Shown here piece by piece: positions 7,500 to 14,502 of a stretch of DNA of 16,822 nt. Origin of the DNA: Deltaproteobacteria bacterium (GTDB lineage: Bacteria > Desulfobacterota > DSM-4660 > Desulfatiglandales > Desulfatiglandaceae); NCBI GenBank assembly GCA_018644785.1, contig JABGPV010000096.1, positions 1 to 16,822 on the forward strand, in the 5' to 3' direction. How positions within the stretch are numbered: the stretch's first letter is position 1; every line of letters starts with the position of its first letter. A program made the position numbers and the translations under genes. The notes beneath the pieces are model-generated. The model did not search any database. It saw only the letters and a list, made by a program, of their open reading frames with translations, and was not told the origin of the DNA.

Positions 7500-9080
7500 A
7501 TGAACATTAGCAAATGGATGCATGCGGGAACAATGGTGAAAATGAACGCCATGAACTATCCCGACAAGCTGGGGTGGCAGGATAAAACTCAGGAATTCAC
7601 TTTCAAAGAATGGAATGATAGATCCTGCCGGTTTGCCAACGGACTTCACCATATGGGCGTGGGGCATAAAGATGCCTTTGCCGTCATCGCATTTAACCGT
7701 GGCGAGTGGATGGACATTTATGCCGGATGCGCCAAGGGCGGCCAGATGGTTGTCCCCATCATGTTTCGACTGGGGGGCCCTGACGTTGAATACATCGTCA
7801 ACCATTCCGAATGCAAAGCAATCGTGGTGGAAGCACCTTTTGTGGAACTCATTGACAGCATCCGGGAAAATCTGCCGATCCCTGAAAACGGCTACATTTA
7901 CATGGGGGACGGGCCCGTACCGGATGGTTACGTGGGTTACGAGGACTTCCTTGCCAACGCCTCTCCGGAAGAACCGGATCTCATGGTGGACAGCGCCGAT
8001 ATCTGGTGCATCATGTACACCTCCGGAACAACCGGCAGGCCCAAAGGGGTGATGAGAACCCATGAGTCCAACGTGAGCCAGTACTATTTAAACGATATCA
8101 ACATGGGGGTACGGCCCACGGATAAAGTGATGTTGGTCATGCCCATGTGCCATGTGAACTCCATCTTTTACTCCTTCCCCTACACGCTGGTCTCCGCCCC
8201 GGTTTTTGTGTACAACATGGTCAGCTTTGATCCGGAAGATCTCCTCAAAACCATCGAAGAGTACAAAATCACCTTCACCTCTCTGGTGCCTACCCATTAC
8301 ATTATGATGCTGGGACTTCCAGACGACGTGAAAAACAATATCGACGTCTCCTCCATCCGGCAGTTGCTCATCTCTTCGGCGCCGGCCAGGAAAGATCTCA
8401 AACTGGCCATTATGGACTATTTCAAGAACGCCGAACTGTGGGAGGCCTACGGCAGTTCCGAAGGGGGTCTGGTGACCCTGCTCCGGCCCGAGGACCAGTT
8501 CAAAAAACTGGGATCCATCGGCAAGGAAATTTTCGGCACCGACCGGATCAAAATCCTGGATGAAGAGCGAAATGAAGTGCCCGACGGCGAGGTGGGTGAA
8601 TTATTCTATCGGACGCCCATGCTGTTCAAGGAATACCTGAAAGAGCCTGAAAAGACCAAAGAGGCATTTATCGGGGAATGGTCGTCCGCCGGTGACATGG
8701 TTAAAAGAGATGAAGACGGTTACTATACCCTGGTGGATCGAAAAGCGAACATGATTATCACCGGGGGAGAGAATGTTTACCCATCGGAAATAGAAAGTGC
8801 CGTAGGCGCCCACGAAGCCATCAAGGATATCGCCGTCATCGGCATCCCCGATGAAAAATGGGGTGAATCCATCAAAGCGGTGGTGGTCTTAAATGATGGT
8901 TATGAGGAAAACGAGGATACGGTTAAGGCCATCATGGAATTTTCCCGCGGTAAGATCGCCGGGTTCAAACGACCCAAAACCATCGATTTTGTAAAGGATG
9001 ATGAAATGCCGAGAACGCCCACGGGAAAAATACTGCATCGTATTCTCAGGGAAAAATACGGCAAATGGAGCGATTCGTAA
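7500..9080 (+). CDS. AMP-forming acyl-CoA ligase (ANL superfamily)
   Basis: The protein has 526 aa. ATG at 7500 has GGGGAGG 7 nt upstream. The AMP-binding domain shows the P-loop-like YTSGTTGRPKGVMRTHE (from residue 173), the aromatic-rich LVPTHYIMML region, and the acyl-adenylate motif AYGSSEGG. The hinge region contains GDMVKRDEDGYYTLVDR with the ATP-ribose aspartate at about 413. The C-terminal domain has ITGGENVYPSEIE and PRTPTGKILHRIL with the catalytic lysine at about 510. It should convert a carboxylic acid, CoA and ATP to acyl-CoA, AMP and PPi in the cytoplasm, supplying the thioester used by the operon's other enzymes. The acyl chain cannot be inferred: relatives act on medium or long chains, cyclic and aromatic acids. 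It starts 60 bp after the activator gene, with no terminator between, so it is probably in the same transcript. Confidence 0.93.
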   Translation: MNISKWMHAGTMVKMNAMNYPDKLGWQDKTQEFTFKEWNDRSCRFANGLHHMGVGHKDAFAVIAFNRGEWMDIYAGCAKGGQMVVPIMFRLGGPDVEYIVNHSECKAIVVEAPFVELIDSIRENLPIPENGYIYMGDGPVPDGYVGYEDFLANASPEEPDLMVDSADIWCIMYTSGTTGRPKGVMRTHESNVSQYYLNDINMGVRPTDKVMLVMPMCHVNSIFYSFPYTLVSAPVFVYNMVSFDPEDLLKTIEEYKITFTSLVPTHYIMMLGLPDDVKNNIDVSSIRQLLISSAPARKDLKLAIMDYFKNAELWEAYGSSEGGLVTLLRPEDQFKKLGSIGKEIFGTDRIKILDEERNEVPDGEVGELFYRTPMLFKEYLKEPEKTKEAFIGEWSSAGDMVKRDEDGYYTLVDRKANMIITGGENVYPSEIESAVGAHEAIKDIAVIGIPDEKWGESIKAVVVLNDGYEENEDTVKAIMEFSRGKIAGFKRPKTIDFVKDDEMPRTPTGKILHRILREKYGKWSDS

Positions 9081-9085
9081 TAGAG

Positions 9086-9113
9086 AGCTATCAGCTGTTA
9101 GCCTTTAGCTGGA
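9086..9113 (+). repeat. Four degenerate heptamer tandem repeats in an operon spacer
   Basis: AGCTATC, AGCTGTT, AGCCTTT and AGCTGGA run head to tail with an exact 7-bp period between the ligase stop (9080) and the thiolase ribosome site (9141). AGC is invariant and the fourth base is T in three of the four. A second, different heptamer string lies in the spacer upstream of the ligase gene. Confidence 0.5.
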
Positions 9114-9155
9114 AGCGGTCGGTGTAAATAACAAACAACTGGAGGTAAAAAACGT

Positions 9156-10361
9156 ATGTTGACCAAAGCATTTGTGCCGTTCGGCGGATATTATTCAACC
9201 CCCTTTACCCGTTGGCAGGGGAGCATGGCCAACGAAAATTCCATTGTTCTGGCCGGCAATACCAAAAAACGATGGCTGGCCCAGAAGGGCTGGGACGCGG
9301 GCATGTTCGATTATCTGGTTTTCGGCGTCACCATCAGCCAGAAGAGCCAGTTCTATGCCAGCACCTGGGCCGCCGCAATCATGGGTGCAGGTGGTATTCC
9401 AGGGGTCACCCTCGGCCAAGCCTGCACCACCAGCGCCACGTGTGTTTTCAATGCGGCCATGGGCGTCGAAACGGGGCTCTATAAAAACTGCTGTGCCCTG
9501 ATGACCGACCGTTGCTCCAACGGCCCCCATACCGTATGGCCCAATCCCAATGGTCCCGGTGGCGAGGTGCTTTCCGAAAACTGGGTCATGGACAATTTCA
9601 ACAGTGACCCCAACGTGGGCCTGAAAATGATCGAGACTGCTGAAAATGTGGGCAAGACCGGCGGTTTTACCAAGGAGCAGTGTGACGAACTGGTCCTCCG
9701 GCGGTATGAGCAGTACATGGAAGCCCTGGCCGATGATCGGGCTTTTCAGAAACGGTACATGTTCCCCGCAGAAGTGAAGGTAAGCCGAAAAAAGACCAAA
9801 CTGGTTGAGCTGGACGAAGGTCCCATGCCCACCACAAAAGAGGGCTTAGCAAAACTAAGGCCCGTCATTCCCGGGGGCATACTCTCTTTTGGCGCCCAGA
9901 CGTTCCCGGCGGACGGCAACTGCTCCATCATTGTCACCACCGAGGAAAAGGCAAAGGAATTGAGCGCGGATCCCGCCGTTCCCATCCAGGTCATCTCTTA
10001 CGGTTATTCCAGGACCGAGCCCGGGCACATGGCGGCAGCCCCCGTGCCGGCCTCGAAGATGGCCCTCAAAAACGCGGGGCTCAGTATCAATGATATCAAG
10101 GTCATCAAAACCCACAATCCCTTTGTGGTGAACGACCTGTACATGGCCCAACAATTCGGCATCGATGCCATGGGGACCGATGACCTTTGCTTTAACAACT
10201 ACGGATCTTCTTTGATCTACGGCCACCCCCAGGGCCCCACGGCGGGGCGAAACATTGTCGAAGGGTTTGAAGAAACCGCCATGAAAGGCGGCGGCTACTT
10301 TATGTGGGCCGGTTGCGCGGCAGGAGATACGGGCGGCGCTATCATTTTTAAAGTCGGTTAA
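9156..10361 (+). CDS. Thiolase-family acetyl-CoA acyltransferase
   Basis: The protein has 401 aa, normal for thiolases. ATG at 9156 has GGAGGT 9 nt upstream. The nucleophilic cysteine is C90 in TLGQACTTSATCVF, at the canonical position near 90. The C-terminal catalytic pair is also present: H357 in LIYGHPQGPTAGR and C387 in WAGCAAGDTGGAIIF. NNYGSSLIYGHP replaces the commoner N-GG-AIALGHP block. With all three catalytic residues intact it should be an active Claisen-type enzyme, most likely cleaving a 3-oxoacyl-CoA with CoA to give acetyl-CoA, although condensation is possible. It is the last gene before a strong terminator. No enoyl-CoA hydratase or 3-hydroxyacyl-CoA dehydrogenase gene is in this operon, so intermediate steps must use enzymes encoded elsewhere. 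The N-terminus (FVPFGGYYSTPFTRWQGSM) is unlike textbook FadA/PhaA, indicating a divergent subfamily. Confidence 0.88.
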   Translation: MLTKAFVPFGGYYSTPFTRWQGSMANENSIVLAGNTKKRWLAQKGWDAGMFDYLVFGVTISQKSQFYASTWAAAIMGAGGIPGVTLGQACTTSATCVFNAAMGVETGLYKNCCALMTDRCSNGPHTVWPNPNGPGGEVLSENWVMDNFNSDPNVGLKMIETAENVGKTGGFTKEQCDELVLRRYEQYMEALADDRAFQKRYMFPAEVKVSRKKTKLVELDEGPMPTTKEGLAKLRPVIPGGILSFGAQTFPADGNCSIIVTTEEKAKELSADPAVPIQVISYGYSRTEPGHMAAAPVPASKMALKNAGLSINDIKVIKTHNPFVVNDLYMAQQFGIDAMGTDDLCFNNYGSSLIYGHPQGPTAGRNIVEGFEETAMKGGGYFMWAGCAAGDTGGAIIFKVG

Positions 10362-10404
10362 TTCATTCAAATCATATTGACCCACCGGGTCATACTTGCT
10401 ACAA

Positions 10405-10442
10405 GAGGCCATTCTCAGAATAAATGAGGATGGCCTTTTTTT
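10405..10442 (+). terminator. Rho-independent terminator of the catabolic operon
   Basis: An 11-bp stem, GGCCATTCTCA (10407-10417) with TGAGGATGGCC (10425-10435), pairs throughout with one G-T pair. The loop has 7 nt and a run of seven T follows (10436-10442). It lies 45 bp after the thiolase stop. Confidence 0.9.
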
Positions 10443-10464
10443 CGGGCCACGCAAAACGGTTTTT

Positions 10465-10478
10465 AACTGATCTCAGTT
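10465..10478. repeat. Short inverted repeat upstream of the Na/Pi cotransporter-like gene
   Basis: AACTGA and TCAGTT form perfect 6-bp arms around a 2-bp centre, 26 bp before the ATG at 10504. It could be an operator, but arms this short also occur by chance, and no clear promoter hexamers surround it. Confidence 0.25.
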
Positions 10479-10503
10479 GATGCAATTACGGGGTTGTTGA
10501 CCC

Positions 10504-12180
10504 ATGGAAATGATTATTTTTCAGTCGCTTGGGGGTTTGGGGCTTTTTCTTTTCGGCATGAAAATCATGTCGGAAGGATTGCAAAAAGTGGCCGGCAACA
10601 AGATGCGGCAAATCCTGAGCATCGTGAGCAACAACCGTTTTGTGGGCTGTGGAATGGGGGCGCTTGTGACCAGCGTCATCCAGAGCTCCAGCGCCACCAC
10701 CGTGATGCTGGTCGGTTTTGTGGATGCGGGGCTCATGAGTTTTGTTCAGGCCACCGGCGTGGTGTTGGGCGCCAATATCGGAACCACCGTTACAGCACAG
10801 TTAATTGCGTTTAAAATTACCGCCTATGCCTTGCCTGCCATTGCGGCGGGCGTTCTTTTGAAATTTTTTCTGGGCCGGCGAAAATGGATTTATGTGGGCG
10901 ATGTCCTCCTGGGTTTCGGCCTCATATTTTTTGGCCTGGCCACCATGCAGGACGGCTTTGCCCCATTAAAAGACCATCCTTCATTTGTTGCGCTTTTCAC
11001 CCGGTTTAATGCCGACGACATGCTCAGCATTTCCCTCTGCATTCTTGTGGGCACCATCATGACCATGATTCTGCAGAGTTCCAGCGCCACCATTGGCGTC
11101 ACCATGGCCCTTGCCAGCCAGGGGCTCCTCAATTTCGAAGCGAGCGCGGCCCTGATTCTGGGAGACAATATCGGGACCACCATAACCGCCCAGCTGGCCA
11201 GTATCGGAGCAAGCGTTAACGCCCGGCGAACGGCACGGGCCCATGCCATTTTCAATGTTTTGGGCGTGCTGCTCATTATTTCTTTTTTCCCGTTGTTCTT
11301 AGAAGGGGTTATTTGGATAACCGGCCATATGATGGATATCGGGCCTCCCGATCTTCTGGTTCACGGGGAACATCCCAACATCGGAAGATATATTGCCAAT
11401 GCTCACACATTCTTTAATGTGATCAGTGCCTTATTTTTCCTGATGTTCCTGCATTATCTGGTTAAGGTGACCTGCTGGCTGGTACCGGAAAAGAAGGAGG
11501 CGCAAGCCTTAGATGAGTTGCGCCGTATCAAATACATACATTCCAAATATATCGATACCCCATCGGTTGCCATTGTCCAGGCCCGGGCGGAAATCGTTCG
11601 AATGGGGGAAGCGGTTCAGCTCATGTATAATGATGTGATTCATTCCATGAAGAACCGGAAGCTGGAAGAGCTTTCCAAGTGGCGGCAGCGGGAAGACATC
11701 ATTGACTCCCTTCAAAAGGAGATTATCCAGTTTTTGATCAGTGTGATGCAGAAACGGGTCAGTCCCGAAGAATCAAAAGAGATTGCATCTCTAATGCGTA
11801 TGGCCAACAACCTGGAACGGGCCGGAGATGGCGTGGAAAATATCGCCGAGCTCCTTGAAGAACTCTTCGAAGATAATCTCCATCTTTCCGAAGGGGGTAT
11901 TCACGATTATGAGCAGATCTCCAAGAAGGTTGAAGCTTTTCTGGATCTTATCGTAAAAGGCATCAAGGCGGAAGATCAGGAAATCATGGTTCGCGCCCAA
12001 CAGTTGGAAAATGACATTGACGGCATGCGGGAGGATATGAGAGGAAATTACATCATGCGGCTTCAGAGTGGCCTTTGCACGGTGGATCCGGGGCTCATTT
12101 TCGTGGACATGCTCACGTCTTTTGAGAAAATCGGAGACTTCTGCTACAACGTCGCCCAGGCCGTGGCCGGTCTCAAATAG
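10504..12180 (+). CDS. Na+/phosphate cotransporter-like membrane protein with C-terminal PhoU domain (NptA/YjbB type)
   Basis: The protein has 558 aa. The N-terminal membrane part (about residues 1-325) contains the duplicated Na_Pi_cotrans signature. First copy: VIQSSSATTVMLVGF followed by GANIGTTVTAQL. Second copy: LQSSSATIGVTMA followed by GDNIGTTITAQL. Several further hydrophobic segments flank these, with a last one near AHTFFNVISALFFLMFL. The remaining roughly 210 residues are charged, helical and PhoU-like (MRMANNLERAGDGVENIAEL; SFEKIGDFCYNVAQAV), the E/D-rich pattern that binds metals in PhoU. Family members move phosphate with Na+, and some are thought to export it. Start choice is uncertain: the ribosome site before ATG 10504 is poor and an in-frame ATG follows at 10510. 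It is separated from the catabolic operon by a terminator and probably co-transcribed with the next gene, 13 bp downstream. Confidence 0.9.
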   Translation: MEMIIFQSLGGLGLFLFGMKIMSEGLQKVAGNKMRQILSIVSNNRFVGCGMGALVTSVIQSSSATTVMLVGFVDAGLMSFVQATGVVLGANIGTTVTAQLIAFKITAYALPAIAAGVLLKFFLGRRKWIYVGDVLLGFGLIFFGLATMQDGFAPLKDHPSFVALFTRFNADDMLSISLCILVGTIMTMILQSSSATIGVTMALASQGLLNFEASAALILGDNIGTTITAQLASIGASVNARRTARAHAIFNVLGVLLIISFFPLFLEGVIWITGHMMDIGPPDLLVHGEHPNIGRYIANAHTFFNVISALFFLMFLHYLVKVTCWLVPEKKEAQALDELRRIKYIHSKYIDTPSVAIVQARAEIVRMGEAVQLMYNDVIHSMKNRKLEELSKWRQREDIIDSLQKEIIQFLISVMQKRVSPEESKEIASLMRMANNLERAGDGVENIAELLEELFEDNLHLSEGGIHDYEQISKKVEAFLDLIVKGIKAEDQEIMVRAQQLENDIDGMREDMRGNYIMRLQSGLCTVDPGLIFVDMLTSFEKIGDFCYNVAQAVAGLK

Positions 12181-12193
12181 GATTGTTTGTTAC

Positions 12194-12868
12194 ATGGAAC
12201 CACAAATTGAGGTAAAGAAAACCCACTGTACCCGCTGCGGAGAATGCTGCCTTGCCGCCGGCCCCTCCCTGCAGAAATCCGATCTGCCCCTATTTTTCAA
12301 TCATGTGTTGGATAGCACCCACCTCTATACCATTCGTAAGGGCGAGCTGGTTCGGGATAATATCAATGATGCGCTGAAATTCACCGATCAGGAGATCATA
12401 AAGCTGAAGGATCGGGAAACCGGAAAAGGGTGCATCCTCTATGACGATGGCGAGAAAGCCTGCACCATTTATGCGGATCGACCCAGCCAGTGCCGGGCCT
12501 TTGCCTGCTGGGACAGCGAGGAATTTAAAGCGGTCTTTGCCGAACCGAAGGCCACCAGAAAAGATATTATCAGGGATCCCAATCTGCTTCGCCTGATTTC
12601 CGCCCATGAAAAAACCTGCGATTATCAGGTCATTTCCCATTACGTCAAACAGATCCAACAAAAGGGCGATTCGATCATTCGTGAGGTTCTGAAAATCCTC
12701 CAATATGACCAAGATATCCGGCGGCTCACCCATGAAAAACTGGGAATTGATCCCAGAGAACTGGATCTTCTTTACGGGCGGCCCCTGACCGAGACCATTC
12801 ACATGTTCGGGCTGACCGTAAAGCAAGAAGCGGACGGCTCTTTTTTGCTGACCACAGAGGACCACTAA
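12194..12868 (+). CDS. YkgJ-family cysteine-cluster protein (putative Zn/Fe-S binding)
   Basis: The protein has 224 aa from ATG at 12194. The reading frame extends upstream into the previous gene, but the conserved part begins just after this ATG. The N-terminus has HCTRCGECCLAAGPSL, the CxxCxxCC motif of the YkgJ/UPF0153 family. A second block, GCILYDDGEKACTIYADRP followed by SQCRAFACWD, gives the usual C...C..Y..RP..CR...C signature. These eight or so cysteines are thought to hold Zn2+ or an Fe-S cluster. The rest is charged and shows no further domain I recognise, and there are no membrane segments. No biochemical role is established for the family in general. It follows the cotransporter gene by 13 bp with only a weak ribosome site, suggesting co-transcription. 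A link to phosphate transport is not evident. Confidence 0.88.
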   Translation: MEPQIEVKKTHCTRCGECCLAAGPSLQKSDLPLFFNHVLDSTHLYTIRKGELVRDNINDALKFTDQEIIKLKDRETGKGCILYDDGEKACTIYADRPSQCRAFACWDSEEFKAVFAEPKATRKDIIRDPNLLRLISAHEKTCDYQVISHYVKQIQQKGDSIIREVLKILQYDQDIRRLTHEKLGIDPRELDLLYGRPLTETIHMFGLTVKQEADGSFLLTTEDH

Positions 12869-12984
12869 CCGGTTTTCGTCCCTTTTCACCGCAAAACAAT
12901 AGAACCGTGTGCAAAAATTTCGCCCGACGGTATCCTGTGTAATTATTTTTTTCCGAGGCCCTAAAACCAAAAAAGGAGGAAATC

Positions 12985-14502
12985 ATGACCAGACCTTCCG
13001 TTATTGTCATCGGTGCCGGGCTGGGGGGCCTTTCCACCGGAATCTATGCCCAAATAAACGACTATCAATGCCAAATATTTGAACATGCCCGGCATCCCGG
13101 CGGGGTGGCGGCTGAATGGAAACGGCATGGTTACACCATTGACGGCGGCATTCACTTTTACATGGGCTACAGGCCTGGACGACCCGACCATGATATCTAT
13201 CGGGAGCTTGGCATCTATCAAGAGGACCAATACCTTGAGATGACAAAATACGGTCGCTTTCTGGACCCTTCCCATGACCGCTCTCTGGATATCACTCAGG
13301 ACCTGGATCAACTCGCCGCATCCATGAAGGATATCTCCCCTGAGGATGCCCCCTTTATCAACAAAGTCATCACGGGGGCTAAGGCCTTCAGGCATTCGAA
13401 TATGACCGTATCCATGGAAAAGCCACCGGATATGAGCTGGTGGTGGGACACATTTAAAATGATGATCAAGATGAAAGGGACTCTCCGATACTATTCCGGG
13501 TGGTATATGCAATCGCTCGACGAGGCCACCAGGGAGCTCCATGATCCCTGGTTGGCTCATGTCTTTAAGCACCTCTTTTTGCCTGAGGTGCCGGTGGTCT
13601 TTATCATGATAATTTTGGGTGCGCTGTCAGGCGGCAACATGGCTGTTCGGAAGGACGGCTCCGGGGGGTTCGCCCGGGCCCTGGAAAAGCGCTATTTGGA
13701 TCTGGGTGGTGGGGTTGCCTATGGATCAACCGTGGAAAAAATATTGGTTGAAAAAGATAGCGCCGTGGGCGTTCGGCTGTCAAACGGCGAAGAATATCGG
13801 GCCGATCACATTGTATCGGCCGCTGATGGACATTCGACGCTTTATGACTTGCTGGACGGTCAGTACTTAACTGCGGAACTTAAAAAGCTGCACGAAGAAT
13901 GGCCACTTTGGAAGCCCGTAGTTCTGATCAATTACGGGGTGACCCGTGATTTTTCAGACGAACCCGCCATTACGATGCTTAAAGCCACATCAAACATGGG
14001 GGCCGGTTATCTTGCCGGTGATTGCTGGGTCATTCGTATCTTCAACTATTGTCCGAACTGTGCACCTGCGGGACGAACCCTCGTGCAGGTCATGATCGAA
14101 TCCGAATGGAAGCCATGGAAAGATATCCGGGAGGATAAGGAGGCTTACAACGCCGAGAAAGAAATGACGGCTAAGCAGGTATCGGAACGACTGAATGATG
14201 TGTGGCCCGGAATCAAGGATCAGGTTGAAATGACAAACGTGGCCACGCCCCATACCTGGTGGCGCTATACCCGGAATCGTCAGGGTGCTTTTGAAGGTTT
14301 TGCCATTACTGACAAAATATTTGCAACAAGTGTAAAACGAACACTCCCGGACCTCGACAATTTCTTTATGGCCGGCCAATGGGTGGTACCGGGCGGCGGG
14401 GTTATACCGACCCTGCTATCCGGAAAACATGCCGCCATGCTCCTGTGCCACCGAGACCGCAGAGCGTTTAACACAACATCTGATGATGGAGAAAAGCCAT
14501 GA
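12985..14502 (+). CDS. FAD/NAD(P)-dependent oxidoreductase, CrtI/phytoene desaturase-like
   Basis: The protein has 505 aa. ATG at 12985 has AGGAGG 5 nt upstream. The N-terminus is a Rossmann dinucleotide-binding motif, VIVIGAGLGGLSTGIYAQ (GxGxxG), followed by an acidic FEHARHPGGVAAEW segment and DGGIHFYMGY, the arrangement of amine-oxidase/CrtI flavoproteins. The middle has a substrate-domain-like region rich in Met and Trp (MSWWWDTFKMMIKMKG). The C-terminus shows the second FAD contact, FFMAGQWVVPGGGVIPTLLSGKHAAM. Relatives desaturate, isomerise or saturate long polyene or lipid substrates (CrtI, RetSat). No phytoene synthase or other carotenoid gene adjoins it, so carotenoid synthesis is not supported. 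Its stop overlaps by 4 bp (ATGA) the start of an exported binding protein, implying translational coupling and a shared, unknown lipid-like or hydrophobic substrate. That last point is inference. Confidence 0.85.
   Translation: MTRPSVIVIGAGLGGLSTGIYAQINDYQCQIFEHARHPGGVAAEWKRHGYTIDGGIHFYMGYRPGRPDHDIYRELGIYQEDQYLEMTKYGRFLDPSHDRSLDITQDLDQLAASMKDISPEDAPFINKVITGAKAFRHSNMTVSMEKPPDMSWWWDTFKMMIKMKGTLRYYSGWYMQSLDEATRELHDPWLAHVFKHLFLPEVPVVFIMIILGALSGGNMAVRKDGSGGFARALEKRYLDLGGGVAYGSTVEKILVEKDSAVGVRLSNGEEYRADHIVSAADGHSTLYDLLDGQYLTAELKKLHEEWPLWKPVVLINYGVTRDFSDEPAITMLKATSNMGAGYLAGDCWVIRIFNYCPNCAPAGRTLVQVMIESEWKPWKDIREDKEAYNAEKEMTAKQVSERLNDVWPGIKDQVEMTNVATPHTWWRYTRNRQGAFEGFAITDKIFATSVKRTLPDLDNFFMAGQWVVPGGGVIPTLLSGKHAAMLLCHRDRRAFNTTSDDGEKP

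Noticed and set aside
2799..9080. Class I benzoyl-CoA reductase operon (bcrABCD or bzdNOPQ)
   Set aside because: Only one HGD-D subunit and one ATPase-type subunit are present instead of four subunits, and no cyclohexadienoyl-CoA hydratase or ring hydrolase accompanies them.
9855..10454. 199-codon open frame on the minus strand running through the thiolase end
   Set aside because: It crosses the operon terminator and is antisense to the thiolase catalytic residues; no domain was recognised.
12961..13572. 203-codon open frame on the minus strand
   Set aside because: It is antisense to the Rossmann region of the CrtI-like gene, which has clear motifs and a strong ribosome site.
12985..14502. 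Carotenoid biosynthesis gene
   Set aside because: The flavoprotein resembles CrtI, but no phytoene synthase, cyclase or isoprenoid gene is near, so a carotenoid role is not supported.
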